From an uncultured Eubacteriales bacterium (GTDB taxonomy: Bacteria > Bacillota > Clostridia > Christensenellales > Borkfalkiaceae), in the NCBI GenBank assembly GCA_900543915.1, contig UQTB01000002.1, positions 66,621 through 130,620 on the forward strand: a DNA stretch of 64,000 nt, given 5' to 3'. This document shows, piece after piece, positions 1-9,360 of this stretch. A program made the translations under genes and the position numbers. Within the stretch, counting starts at the first letter, position 1. Every line of letters begins with the position of its first letter. The notes beneath the pieces are model-generated. The model had not been told where the DNA came from, did no database searches, and was given only the letters and a program-made list of their open reading frames with translations.

Positions 1-207
1 GATCGCAACCGACAGCAGCGCGGTCGCCGCCAGCAAAAGCAGAAACAGCGTAAGAGCTGCGGGGAAAAAGATCCCCAAAACGCCCGTCGCGACCGTCAGA
101 ACGAAAAAGATCGCCGGCGTGATCCATCTTCGGTTGAGGATCAGCACGGTATACGCGACAAAACTTCCGCAGACCTTTTTATCGTTTTTACAGACTGCAC
201 GGACCAT
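1..207 (-). CDS. Membrane protein, 3' end cut by window edge
   Basis: Only the first 69 codons are present. The product starts MVRAVCKNDKKVCGSF and then runs into two long hydrophobic stretches, so it is a membrane protein with a short basic cytoplasmic N-terminus. I do not recognise the family; a YcxB-like protein is one possibility. The ATG at 207 lies one base after the pepF stop (TGA-A-ATG), so it is translationally coupled to pepF and is the last visible gene of the sbcD-to-pepF cluster. The rest lies beyond the left edge. Confidence 0.6.
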   Translation of the reverse strand, partial: MVRAVCKNDKKVCGSFVAYTVLILNRRWITPAIFFVLTVATGVLGIFFPAALTLFLLLLAATALLSVAI

Positions 208-208
208 T

Positions 209-1978
209 TCAAATCGCTTCGAATTCGGCAAGCGTATCTTTAAATACGTTCATCGCGTTGTCGAACGCCGCCGTCTTTGTCAGATCCACGCCGGCGATCT
301 TTAAGAGATTGACGGGATTATCGCTCGAACCGGAAGATAAAAACGCGAAATAATCCTTAACGGCCGGGGCGCCTTCCTTCAGAATCCGATCGACGATCGC
401 CATTGCCGAAATAATACCCGTGGCATATTTATAGACGTAAAACGCATTGTAGAAATGCGGGATGCGCGCCCATTCGTATGAAATCTCCTCATTGGATACC
501 ACGCTTTTCCCGTAATATTTTTTATTGAGTTCCAGATATTCGGAGGAGAGTTTCTCCTTCGTAAGCGGCTCGCCGTTTTCCGCCATTGTATGCGCGATAA
601 ACTCAAATTCCGCAAACTGCGTCTGGCGGAACAGCGTCGTGCGGATCATCTCGAGGAAATAGGAGAGCAGATACTTTTTCAGCTTTTTATCCTCCGCTTT
701 TCCGAGAATATGCTTCAGCAGCAGCACTTCGTTGACCGTACTCGCGACTTCCGCGACGAATATCTTGTAATCCGCTTTTGCGTAATGCTGCGCGTGATTG
801 GAAAAATAAGAATGCAGGCTGTGCCCGAGTTCGTGCGCGATGGTAAACACATCGTGCGTGGTCTTCTGATAATTCAAAAGTACATACGGATGCACGTCGT
901 AAACCGCGGTGCTGTACGCCCCGCTGCGCTTGTTATCCGTTTCCATCACGTCGATCCAGCGCTCGTCAAACGCCCGCTGCAAAAGCGCGACGTAATCGTC
1001 GCCCAGCGGCTGCAGGCCCTCTTTCACAAGGCGGAACGCGTCTTCGTACTCCAGCTTCAGATCGACGTTTTCCACGACGGGAACGTACATATCGTACATA
1101 TACATCCTGGATAAGCCCAAGGCGCGCTTTTTCGCCGCGATATAGCGGTGCATCGCGGGAAGCGTCTTGTGGACGGCTTTGATGAGATTCTGATAGACGA
1201 CGGGCTCGACGTCTTCATTCGAGAGCGCCATATCCAGACAGGAATCGTACTTTCTCGCCCGCGCGATAAAGACGTTTTTCCTGACGTTCCCGGCATAGAT
1301 CGCGGTAATCGTATTGAGAAGGGAAGCGTATGCGCCGTACATCCCCTCGAACGCCTTTTTCCGGAGCGCCCTGTCGGTTCCGTTCATGACGACGCTGTAA
1401 ACGCCGTGGGTCAGCTGGATTTTTTCGCCCTCTCTGTTTTTGATGACGGGGAATCTGATATCCGCGTTATTGAGCTTCATGAACGCGTTTTGGAACTGAG
1501 AATAAACTTCCCCGCCCATGGCGAGCAGATTTTCTTCCGCAGGCGAGAGAACGTGCTTCTTGCTCTTGATGACCGTCGTCAGAAAATAATCGTAATCCGC
1601 AAAATCCGGATCGTCCCGATACGCAATCAGGACGGATTCTTCCAAATGCGTGAGTTCCGGCAGCAGAAAGGACAGGTTCGCATTCAGTTCGACCAATACG
1701 CTCTGCGCGCGCATAATCAGCGCGTCCGCAGCCGAGTCCGCCGTATCCGAATCGCGCTTCATCATCGCGTAAACGTAAAGTTTTTCCAGCTTCAGGCTCA
1801 CGTCGTCCTGCTTTTTCATACAGGAAAGAAAAATTTCTTTTTCCCCCAGTTTTCCCTTGAATTCGCTGAAATCGATTTCTTTTTTCACTTCGGTCAAAAG
1901 CGCTTCCCACTCTGCTTCGGAAGAAAAAATATCCGCCAAATTCCACGTATATTGCACTGCAACCTGATCTCTCTTCAT
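209..1978 (-). CDS. pepF: Oligoendopeptidase F (M3B zinc peptidase)
   Basis: This is a 589-residue cytoplasmic zinc metallopeptidase that cleaves short peptides. The zinc site TIAHELGHSLH (HExxH) lies near residue 383, as expected for the M3 family, and the length is normal for PepF (about 600 residues). The N-terminal half is the helical oligoendopeptidase domain. It follows the UPF0210 gene by 12 bases and is coupled to a membrane protein downstream. It probably recycles peptides; substrate preference cannot be read from the sequence. Confidence 0.95.
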   Translation of the reverse strand: MKRDQVAVQYTWNLADIFSSEAEWEALLTEVKKEIDFSEFKGKLGEKEIFLSCMKKQDDVSLKLEKLYVYAMMKRDSDTADSAADALIMRAQSVLVELNANLSFLLPELTHLEESVLIAYRDDPDFADYDYFLTTVIKSKKHVLSPAEENLLAMGGEVYSQFQNAFMKLNNADIRFPVIKNREGEKIQLTHGVYSVVMNGTDRALRKKAFEGMYGAYASLLNTITAIYAGNVRKNVFIARARKYDSCLDMALSNEDVEPVVYQNLIKAVHKTLPAMHRYIAAKKRALGLSRMYMYDMYVPVVENVDLKLEYEDAFRLVKEGLQPLGDDYVALLQRAFDERWIDVMETDNKRSGAYSTAVYDVHPYVLLNYQKTTHDVFTIAHELGHSLHSYFSNHAQHYAKADYKIFVAEVASTVNEVLLLKHILGKAEDKKLKKYLLSYFLEMIRTTLFRQTQFAEFEFIAHTMAENGEPLTKEKLSSEYLELNKKYYGKSVVSNEEISYEWARIPHFYNAFYVYKYATGIISAMAIVDRILKEGAPAVKDYFAFLSSGSSDNPVNLLKIAGVDLTKTAAFDNAMNVFKDTLAEFEAI

Positions 1979-1990
1979 GTCTGACCTCGC

Positions 1991-3346
1991 TTAATTTTTA
2001 TTGCTGTGTATGGGCGCCGGCATTCTGCCGCCCCGCCCGATAAATTTTTCCGCACTGCCTTTCTGCACGGCGATGATGGGCGCGTGCCCCAGCAGTCCGC
2101 CGAATTCAACGGTATCCCCCACCGTCTTATCCGGAACCGGGATGACGCGCACGGCGGTCGTCTTGTTGTTGATGACGCCGATCGCGGCTTCGTCCGCGAT
2201 GATCGCACTGATCGTCGCGGCAGGGGTATCGCCGGGAATCGCGACCATATCGATGCCGACGCTGCAAACCGCCGTCATCGCCTCCAGTTTATTGAGCGTG
2301 AGTTCTCCGGCTTTTACCGCCTGGATCATGCCGATGTCCTCGCTGACGGGGATAAACGCGCCCGAAAGCCCGCCGACGTTGGAACTCGCCATGACGCCGC
2401 CCTTTTTCACGGCGTCGTTGAGCATCGCCAGCGCTGCGGTCGTCCCGTGCGCACCGACCCGTTCCAGTCCCATTTCTTCGAGGATATGCGCGACGCTGTC
2501 CCCCATAACCGGCGTAGGCGCCAGCGACAGATCGACGATGCCGAATTCCGCGCCCAGACGGGAAGACGCCTCGCGCGCAATCAGCTGTCCGACGCGCGTA
2601 ATCTTAAACGCCGTTTTCTTGATGATCTCCGCCAATTCGCTGATACTGCAATCCGGCGCGCGTTCAATCGCCCTCTGTACGACCCCGGGCCCCGAAACGC
2701 CGACGTTGATGACGGCCTCTCCTTCCCCCACGCCGTGAAAAGCGCCCGCCATAAAGGGGTTATCTTCCACCGCGTTGGCGAACGCGACGAATTTCGCACA
2801 GCCGAGCCCGTCCTTCTTTGCGGTTTTCTCCGCCGTTTCCTTTATTATCCGCCCGAGCAGGCGGACTGCGTCCATGTTGATTCCCGACTTGGAAGTTCCC
2901 ACGTTGACCGAACTGCATACTCTGTCGGTCACGGCGAGCGCTTCCGGAATGCTCTCGATAAAAGAGCGCTCCCGCTCCGTCATTCCCTTATGGACGAGCG
3001 CGGAATATCCGCCCAGAAAATCCACGCCCACCGTCTTTGCCGCCTGGTCGAGCGCCCGCGCGAGGACCACTTCTTCCCCCGGAAAATTTGCGGTCAGAAA
3101 ACTGGCCGGGGTGATCGAAATGCGCTTGTTGACGATCGGAACGCCGTACTCCCGTTCCAGCTCCTCTCCCACCGGCACGATCTTCTCCGCACGGCGGCAG
3201 ATCAGATCGTAGACGCACTTTGCCGTTTCTTTCGCCGTCTGCCGGATACAGGAAAAGAGGGAGAGCCCCATCGTGATCGTGCGGACGTCGAAATGCTCTT
3301 TATCGATCATCTCGATGGTTTCCAGAATTTCGCTTCTGTTCAGCAT
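1991..3346 (-). CDS. PFL family protein (UPF0210)
   Basis: This 451-residue protein starts [14 protein letters not shown] and belongs to the UPF0210/DUF711 family, which is distantly related to pyruvate-formate-lyase-like folds. The biochemical role is not established. It lies 9 bases downstream of a small ACT-domain gene. That pairing of an ACT protein (UPF0237) with UPF0210 is common in Firmicutes and suggests that the ACT protein senses a small ligand for this one. The glycine-rich stretches ([19 protein letters not shown]) are consistent with the family. Full length; no defects seen. Confidence 0.9.
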   Translation of the reverse strand: MLNRSEILETIEMIDKEHFDVRTITMGLSLFSCIRQTAKETAKCVYDLICRRAEKIVPVGEELEREYGVPIVNKRISITPASFLTANFPGEEVVLARALDQAAKTVGVDFLGGYSALVHKGMTERERSFIESIPEALAVTDRVCSSVNVGTSKSGINMDAVRLLGRIIKETAEKTAKKDGLGCAKFVAFANAVEDNPFMAGAFHGVGEGEAVINVGVSGPGVVQRAIERAPDCSISELAEIIKKTAFKITRVGQLIAREASSRLGAEFGIVDLSLAPTPVMGDSVAHILEEMGLERVGAHGTTAALAMLNDAVKKGGVMASSNVGGLSGAFIPVSEDIGMIQAVKAGELTLNKLEAMTAVCSVGIDMVAIPGDTPAATISAIIADEAAIGVINNKTTAVRVIPVPDKTVGDTVEFGGLLGHAPIIAVQKGSAEKFIGRGGRMPAPIHSNKN

Positions 3347-3355
3347 ACTCCGCTC

Positions 3356-3625
3356 CTAAATTTTATGCATGATATTGAAAATATCCTCGTGCTGAACGCG
3401 GATCGCGACGCCGATCTTCTCGCTGAGTTCGCGCATCAGCTGCGAAAGCTCCGCAAGCGCGACCTTACTCGTCCCGAGATCCACGGACATGATCATTGTA
3501 AAATTGCCGCTCATGATCGTCTGGCTGATATCCTCGATATTGACGGAAATCTCCGCCAGTAATCCGCTCACTTCCGCAATGATGCCGGGCTTGTCCCGCC
3601 CGATAACGGTTATGATGGCTTTCAT
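3356..3625 (-). CDS. ACT domain protein (UPF0237)
   Basis: This 89-residue protein consists of a single ACT domain (MKAIITVIGRDKPGIIAEVSG at the N-terminus is cut here to its first part, MKAIITVIGRDKPGII). ACT domains bind amino acids or similar small molecules and act by dimerising. No catalytic domain is attached, so it is probably a regulatory partner of the UPF0210 protein encoded 9 bases downstream. The start has a plausible purine-rich ribosome site. The ligand is unknown. Confidence 0.88.
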   Translation of the reverse strand: MKAIITVIGRDKPGIIAEVSGLLAEISVNIEDISQTIMSGNFTMIMSVDLGTSKVALAELSQLMRELSEKIGVAIRVQHEDIFNIMHKI

Positions 3626-3639
3626 TCGTATCGTCTCCT

Positions 3640-4152
3640 CTATTGAATTTCATAGCTCAGCAGGATATTCGCCTGCGTCACAAATCTGACCTTCATCCCC
3701 GCGGTTATCGGGGGAAATTCCTTTTCCGCGTCGAACAAAACTTTCCGTTCGAAAAATTCCTGTTTTTTCTCGCTCCATTCCGAAAAAATAAGGCACTTGA
3801 AATCGACGCCGTCTTTCACTTCGATATTTTCTTCAAAGCGCAGAAATTCCGCCGTCCACTCCTCTTTCAACCCCACGTCCACATCCTTGAACATGTGATA
3901 ATAGCGGTTAACGCGCTTGAATTTGATTCCCAGAAAAACAAAAGCGAAAATGACGTAAACGGCCGTCAGCGCGAACGTGCCCCATTTCACCCAGCCGATC
4001 TCGGGCGCCTGATAGGGCAGGAAGAGAAAATAGACAAAGAGACCGATCGCGCCCAGCGCGTAGAACCCCGTCACGATATAAAACACCGTCAGCACGTTTT
4101 TTCTCTGTTTTTTGCAACGCTCGAAATCTTCTTTTTCAAAAATATCCGTCAT
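3640..4152 (-). CDS. Small two-TM membrane protein, unknown
   Basis: This 170-residue protein is not recognised. It has a charged cytoplasmic start (MTDIFEKEDFERCKKQRKN), two hydrophobic helices at about residues 20-45 and 58-78, and a C-terminal soluble domain of about 85 residues rich in acidic and aromatic residues. It sits between lepB and the ACT gene in the same cluster with short spacers. Its arrangement resembles small membrane-anchored beta-rich domains, but no function can be assigned. Confidence 0.7.
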   Translation of the reverse strand: MTDIFEKEDFERCKKQRKNVLTVFYIVTGFYALGAIGLFVYFLFLPYQAPEIGWVKWGTFALTAVYVIFAFVFLGIKFKRVNRYYHMFKDVDVGLKEEWTAEFLRFEENIEVKDGVDFKCLIFSEWSEKKQEFFERKVLFDAEKEFPPITAGMKVRFVTQANILLSYEIQ

Positions 4153-4167
4153 ACAATAAACTCCTGT

Positions 4168-4815
4168 CTATGAAAATAATCCTTGCACAAAATTCGCCAC
4201 CGGCAGAAACGCCTCGGTAAAGAAAGTGACGATACCCTTCACGGAGACCGACCATCCCGGCACGACGCCGACGATCTGATTCCCCGAACAGTACCCGTAT
4301 GCGCTGCGGCTGTCCATACTGTTTTCCCGGTTGTCGCCCAGATAAAAATACTGACCTTCCGGAACCGAATAGAGATATGCCCGCTCGGTCTCCGACCATT
4401 CGCCCGTGACGGTGCTTCCCTCCGTTTTGCCGATCGCATAAGATGACTCGTCCAACAAAACGCCGTTCCGGTACACTTCGCCGCTTTCTGTGATCTTGAT
4501 CTGATCCCCGCCGACGCCGATCACGCGCTTGATAATGAGCGCGCCCGGCTTTTTGCCCGAGATCACCACGATCTCGCCGCGTTCGGGCCGGATATTGCGA
4601 ACCGCCAGCAGAATATCCCCGCCCACATAATCGCCGTCTGCCGACATTTCTCCGCCATAAAGCGTGTTGTTCATGGACGGACCGAACACCTGCACCCGCA
4701 TCAGGATTTTGTTGTTGACGATCGCTATGATCAGAACGACGATCACCAGCGCGCAGCAAAAGAGCAGCCAGCTCATTTCGTTCTCTTTTTTTGCGTTCAG
4801 AAGACGTTCTTTCAA
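4168..4815 (-). CDS. lepB: Signal peptidase I
   Basis: This membrane-anchored serine peptidase removes signal peptides from exported proteins. I place the start at a TTG (4815): AAAAGGAG lies 5 bases upstream, and the TTG overlaps the stop of the DUF951 gene (TTGA). That gives 215 residues; an ATG at 4776 is an alternative. One N-terminal transmembrane helix is followed by the catalytic serine in FGPSMNN, the catalytic lysine region LIIKRVIGVGGD and the conserved box YLGDNRENSMDSR. The serine box reads GPSM rather than the common GxSMxPT. A C-terminal hydrophobic stretch is also present. Confidence 0.93.
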   Translation of the reverse strand: MKERLLNAKKENEMSWLLFCCALVIVVLIIAIVNNKILMRVQVFGPSMNNTLYGGEMSADGDYVGGDILLAVRNIRPERGEIVVISGKKPGALIIKRVIGVGGDQIKITESGEVYRNGVLLDESSYAIGKTEGSTVTGEWSETERAYLYSVPEGQYFYLGDNRENSMDSRSAYGYCSGNQIVGVVPGWSVSVKGIVTFFTEAFLPVANFVQGLFS

Positions 4816-5012
4816 TGGGACTCCTTTTCTTCTATCCTGCACTTCACCGCTTTTTGAAAGGAAACGCTGTCCAGCATCACGATGCGTCCGCACGTTTCGC
4901 AGCGGAGTTTGATATCCGCGCCGATCCGCGTGATCTCCCAGCGATCGCCCCCGCAGGGGTGCTTTTTTCGGGTAATTACGCGGTCGCCGATTTTGTAATC
5001 GCTTACAGCCAT
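4812..5012 (-). CDS. DUF951 zinc-ribbon-like small protein
   Basis: This 66-residue protein starts MAVSDYKIGDRVITRKKH and belongs to DUF951, a small Firmicute family of unknown function, often described as a DNA- or RNA-binding SH3-like fold. It contains CETC, and an isolated cysteine earlier (HPCGG), which could form a metal site. Its start overlaps the end of the hydrolase gene by 10 bases and its stop overlaps the TTG start of lepB, so all three are probably translated in a coupled way. Confidence 0.82.
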   Translation of the reverse strand: MAVSDYKIGDRVITRKKHPCGGDRWEITRIGADIKLRCETCGRIVMLDSVSFQKAVKCRIEEKESH

Positions 5013-6661
5013 AAAATGTTATTGACGAGATACTCCCCGTCGATATGCAGAATCAACAGATTCACGAGATTGGGCGTGCGCAGCAGGCGCCCCTCCTCCG
5101 TCTTGAATCTGTTGAAAAAAAACTTCAGCGAATGCCAGGTTTCTCCGCCGGGAATCTTTCCGTCCGCATAATAATGCGTTTCTTTTTCCGTATCGGCGCT
5201 GCAGACCAGTTCTACGAGGACGGAGCTCTTTTCGCTCGCGTACACATCCATTAAAAGAATGGAATTTTCCGTGAGGAGTTCTTTGATTTCGTTGATTTTA
5301 TAAGTCTTTAATCCGCCTTCGCCGTACGCTCCCGCAATGTCCATAGGGCCGGTTCTGACACAGACGGCGTTTCCGTTTTGACTTAGAAAGGTATCACCGT
5401 ACATGATACCCGTCTGATAGTAGGGTATAAACAGATCTTCGGAACATTTATTGTTGTAGATCAACCTGCTGCCGCTGGAAACGGAGTGTTCCGGCTCTAC
5501 GCTTTTCGCCGCGATCTTGGTCGATGCGGTAAACCCGTTAAGATAGGAAATTTCCGCGAAAAAGAAGAGTTTTTTTATCCCCTTTTCCGGATACAGCCGA
5601 AAATAATAGCGGTTTCCCTCGCGGAATTGCAGCGGAACCAGCTCCCAGCAGCGCAAGGCAGGGTTTGTTTCGTTGGAAGCGGTATGTACTTTCACCTTTT
5701 CGACGGGGTTTTTGTCGACCGAAACGCATACGAGAACAGAGTCGTCCGCCTGCTCCAAAGTGATGTCCGAAAGACCGAACAGAGGCTCCTGCCCGGGAAA
5801 AAGCGCATTCATAAAAAACAATTCCAGATCTTTCAGCGCCTTGTTGTCGAGATAACAGTCGGCGTTTACGGAAAGATACAGCGCGGCGGGAATCTCGGGA
5901 GAAATGCGCGCCAGCGTATCCGCTGCGCGGTCGCAGTCACAGAGCGCGTGATTGGTGGAGGTCATCATTAACACGGGGCACTTAACATACTGCGCGTAAG
6001 CCTGCACGTCGATCGCGGCGAGATATCTGTAATTACCCTCGTCGAAATCGGGATCCGGATGTTCGCCGAATCTGAAAAACTTAGCGTAGGCGCGCCAGCC
6101 GACGCTGAACGCCGTGGCCGCGCAGTCTACTTCCCCTTCCATCGCGGAAAGATACCACGCGATATCTCCGCCGACCCCGGAGCCGTAGACGCCCACCCGC
6201 TTTCCGGGATTCTTTTCTTTCAAAAAACGAACGCCGTAGCGCGCAGTGCAGCCCCATTCGTAATAGGGCGTATCCGACGCATCTCCTTCCAGAGTCGGCT
6301 CAAAGGACTTTGCGTCGCCCGCCCCGTCGGGATAATGCGTCCCTTCCGGCAAAGCGGAACCGGCGTATTCTATCGACAAGACGCCGAATCCCTCTTTTGC
6401 GAACTTCTCCATCAGCGCTTTGTCTTCCTTTTTTCCGAGATCCGGCAAAAACAACAGAGAAGCGCTGACAGCGCCGTCTTCCCGACAGGCATAAACGCCC
6501 GCAACCGAAACTCTTTCGCCTGAGATCTCCCGCCCTGAAAAGCGCACTTTTTCCCATACGATTCCGTCGCAGGACATGCGATCCGCAGCAACCGCTTCCG
6601 GCGGCAGGACTGCATCCGAATTTTTCCATAGCGTCACGGGCGTCAAGATTGCATTCGACAT
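5003..6661 (-). CDS. Alpha/beta hydrolase, BAAT/acetyl-esterase-like
   Basis: This 552-residue protein contains an alpha/beta-hydrolase core at about residues 60-300. The nucleophile elbow is GVYGSGVGG, and a late STNHALC segment could hold the catalytic histidine. The overall pattern resembles acyl-CoA thioester hydrolase/BAAT C-terminal or acetyl-xylan-esterase-like families. Residues 300-552 form an extra, mostly beta domain of unknown role, which makes it longer than usual esterases. No signal peptide is seen, so it is probably cytoplasmic. The substrate is unknown. It lies between sbcC and the DUF951 gene. Confidence 0.7.
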   Translation of the reverse strand: MSNAILTPVTLWKNSDAVLPPEAVAADRMSCDGIVWEKVRFSGREISGERVSVAGVYACREDGAVSASLLFLPDLGKKEDKALMEKFAKEGFGVLSIEYAGSALPEGTHYPDGAGDAKSFEPTLEGDASDTPYYEWGCTARYGVRFLKEKNPGKRVGVYGSGVGGDIAWYLSAMEGEVDCAATAFSVGWRAYAKFFRFGEHPDPDFDEGNYRYLAAIDVQAYAQYVKCPVLMMTSTNHALCDCDRAADTLARISPEIPAALYLSVNADCYLDNKALKDLELFFMNALFPGQEPLFGLSDITLEQADDSVLVCVSVDKNPVEKVKVHTASNETNPALRCWELVPLQFREGNRYYFRLYPEKGIKKLFFFAEISYLNGFTASTKIAAKSVEPEHSVSSGSRLIYNNKCSEDLFIPYYQTGIMYGDTFLSQNGNAVCVRTGPMDIAGAYGEGGLKTYKINEIKELLTENSILLMDVYASEKSSVLVELVCSADTEKETHYYADGKIPGGETWHSLKFFFNRFKTEEGRLLRTPNLVNLLILHIDGEYLVNNILWL

Positions 6662-6669
6662 GTTTTCTC

Positions 6670-9360
6670 CTAAATCGAGAGCGAGACGACCGAGCCCCGC
6701 TCTTCCGTCGCTCCCTGTACGAGTATTTTTGCGTTGATTCGGTGTTTCAATTCCGCTACGTGCGAAATCAACCCGATGGAAAAGTGCGTATTCTTCAGCT
6801 TTTCCAGACTGTCCATCACGGTATCGACCAAAGTTTCGTCGAGCGCGCCGAATCCCTCGTCCAGAAAGAAGAATTCGATCGGCGTGTTCGATTTTTCACA
6901 GATAGCGCCGGACAGCGCCACCGCGAGGGACAGAGAAACCAAAAAAACTTCTCCACCCGAAAGGGTATTGACGCTGCGTTTCATCCCGCCGTTCAGATTA
7001 TCCGAAATAAAAAATTCTCTTTCGTAATCCAGCGAATAGCGGCCGAGCGTGAGTTCGGAAAGGGTGAAAGAAGCTGAATGCGCGATTTCTGACAGGTATT
7101 CGTCGGCGACAAACTCCATCAGAGACTGCTTTTTTACGAGGGAGGAAAGCTGATCGACCAAGGCGAATCGGCGCTGCTTTTCCGCCTTTCTCTTCTCGAT
7201 CTCGCGCTTTTTCTCCAGCATTTTCAAATAGTCTTCCAGCTTGACGCGCTGCGCCGCAATCGTACCGTCGTCGCTCCGCAGCATTCCGTCCAATTCCGCC
7301 AGGCGCGCGCGGCGGGCGTTCAATGCGGCAACGTCCACCGACGCCCCGCCCAGCTGCTCCTCGGCATGTGCCCTTGTTTCCTGCCAATACAGGAGGCGCT
7401 GCTGAAACTGGTCGTTTTCTCTCTGATAAACGGCGACCTGTTCTTCGGACAAAAATGCCTCGCGCGCCTGTGTGATAGATATTATACCACACTTTTCCAT
7501 GTTTTGTTTCATGATTTTCTGATTTTCTTGGATGATTTTTTTCAAATACGCGATTTTTTCCTCCAAAGCCGCACGTTCTGCGGCCGCCGTTGTAAGAACC
7601 CCCCGCGTTTCATCCAAAATCTTATCCCAACGCTCTTTTTTTTCGGCCAGTCGATTTTTTTCCAGCGAAAGCGCGTCGAAGATTTCCTTCACGCCCTTTC
7701 CGCCGGTAAAGGCGTTTATTTTCCCGCGCTCTTCCCTTGTTTCCTCCGCTGTACGCTCCAGCTCATCCCTCCAATCCGAAAGACGCTCTGCGCGGTTTTC
7801 CGCTTCTTTGCGCTTCACGGCGCGCGCGCTTTCCAGCGCCGAGCGCTCTTTTTCTGCGGCAGAACGCTCGCTTTCCCTCTTTTTATGCGTCTCAAGCGCC
7901 TCGTAGAGAGCGCGTTTCAGCTCGTCGGCGTCTTCCTTTGCGAGATTCAGTTCGTTTAATCTCTCTTCGATGAGCGCAAGCTCCTTCTTAAAATCGAGAG
8001 AAACTGCCGTTTGCAGCGGAGAGGTACCGTATGCGGGCAGCGCCTTCAGCCAGTCGGAAAAATAATTTTTCCAATCCGCAAGCTCTCTCGACAAAATGAT
8101 TTTTTCAACCGAGCGCTCAAACATGGAAAACACGTCGCCCTGCGCCAACCCTGCGATTTTCTCCTCCAGATCCGCCAGCAGCACCTCCAGCCTGCCGACA
8201 TCGGCGTTCAGGGAGGAGATTTCCCGCTCGGCGTCAGCCGCTTTTTTTTGCAGCGCTTCTATTTTTTTCTCGCGTTCTTTCAGGTCGGATTCTTTCGCAA
8301 AATACGCCCCCGCCAGCGCGAGCTTTTCCGTCAGAGCGTCCGTCGTTTCTTGATAACGAATGTACGCCTCATCGTTCATTATGTCTGACAGAATTTTATT
8401 TGATTTTTCCTTTAATTTCTCATTTTTTTCAAGATTTATCAGGACAGCGGACAATTCCTCTTTTGCCTCTTCCGCCGCGTTTAAGTAGGCAATCACCTGC
8501 CCAGCGCCCTCTGCACGGGCGATTTTCTCGCGGCGGGCCTCGACTTTGGGAAGCGCGTTTTCAAATTCGATCAGCTTTGCCTTTGCCTCAGCCAGTTCAG
8601 CCAGAATCCGTTCCGTTCTTTCTTCGCGGTCGATATCCCTTTTCAGCGAAACATACTCCTCTTCGCGCTTTGCGCGCTCCTCTTCCCGGCGCATCAGCTC
8701 CGCTTCCATTCTGCGGTAATCCTCCCGCCTGTAATCCTCGTAAAAGCGATATTCCGCATCGATCTGATCGATTTCTCCCTTTAATTTCCCCCAGCGCTGC
8801 TGAACCTTATCCTGCAGCTGAAAGCCGTAACGGTCGAGGGAAAACAGCCGCCCGACGATATCCAGGCGGTCGCGCCTCGGAGACTTGACAAAGCGATCGA
8901 ATTCTCCCTGCGGCAGGACGATGCACTTTTTGAAATCCTCATAACTGAGTCCGATGATGGCGTTCAGCCGCTCGGAAACGCGGTTCATCCCCTCTTCCAC
9001 CGCGCATTTAGCACCGTTTTCTTCGCGGTATAGAACCGCCGAAGCGACTTTTGCCTCGCGGTTTTCTTTCAAGGGAAATTCCCTGACCACTTCATACAGG
9101 ACGTTTTTCCCCTCTTCCCGCGTTTCAAATTGAAACACGACTCTTCCTTTCCATTTTTTTACGTTGACGAAATCGCCCTTCTGCCCCTTTTCCGAGCGCC
9201 CGTACAGCGCGAGCATGATGCAGTCTAATATCGTGCTCTTTCCGCTCCCCGTATTGCCGAAAATCCCGAACAGGCCGGCTTTTATCAGAGGTCTGAAATC
9301 AATTACCTGGCGGTCCGAAAAGCTGTTGATCCCTTCTATTTCCAGTCTGATCGGCTTCAT
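6670..9360 (-). CDS. sbcC: DNA repair exonuclease SbcCD, SbcC (Rad50-like) ATPase
   Basis: This 896-residue protein is the ATPase subunit of the SbcCD nuclease, which opens hairpins and processes double-strand ends. The Walker A motif is GNTGSGKST near residue 36, the ABC signature is LSGGEVFLVSLSLA near the C-terminus, and the Walker B is FFLDEGFGALDE. Residues about 190-740 are long coiled coil (Glu/Lys/Arg-rich). I see no clear CxxC zinc hook at the apex; the middle is instead a proline-poor coil. Its start overlaps the end of sbcD by 4 bases. Confidence 0.95.
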   Translation of the reverse strand: MKPIRLEIEGINSFSDRQVIDFRPLIKAGLFGIFGNTGSGKSTILDCIMLALYGRSEKGQKGDFVNVKKWKGRVVFQFETREEGKNVLYEVVREFPLKENREAKVASAVLYREENGAKCAVEEGMNRVSERLNAIIGLSYEDFKKCIVLPQGEFDRFVKSPRRDRLDIVGRLFSLDRYGFQLQDKVQQRWGKLKGEIDQIDAEYRFYEDYRREDYRRMEAELMRREEERAKREEEYVSLKRDIDREERTERILAELAEAKAKLIEFENALPKVEARREKIARAEGAGQVIAYLNAAEEAKEELSAVLINLEKNEKLKEKSNKILSDIMNDEAYIRYQETTDALTEKLALAGAYFAKESDLKEREKKIEALQKKAADAEREISSLNADVGRLEVLLADLEEKIAGLAQGDVFSMFERSVEKIILSRELADWKNYFSDWLKALPAYGTSPLQTAVSLDFKKELALIEERLNELNLAKEDADELKRALYEALETHKKRESERSAAEKERSALESARAVKRKEAENRAERLSDWRDELERTAEETREERGKINAFTGGKGVKEIFDALSLEKNRLAEKKERWDKILDETRGVLTTAAAERAALEEKIAYLKKIIQENQKIMKQNMEKCGIISITQAREAFLSEEQVAVYQRENDQFQQRLLYWQETRAHAEEQLGGASVDVAALNARRARLAELDGMLRSDDGTIAAQRVKLEDYLKMLEKKREIEKRKAEKQRRFALVDQLSSLVKKQSLMEFVADEYLSEIAHSASFTLSELTLGRYSLDYEREFFISDNLNGGMKRSVNTLSGGEVFLVSLSLAVALSGAICEKSNTPIEFFFLDEGFGALDETLVDTVMDSLEKLKNTHFSIGLISHVAELKHRINAKILVQGATEERGSVVSLSI

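Noticed and set aside
4815..4893. Longer lepB start at 4893
   Set aside because: It overlaps the DUF951 gene by 82 bases; the TTG at 4815 has AAAAGGAG and touches the stop.
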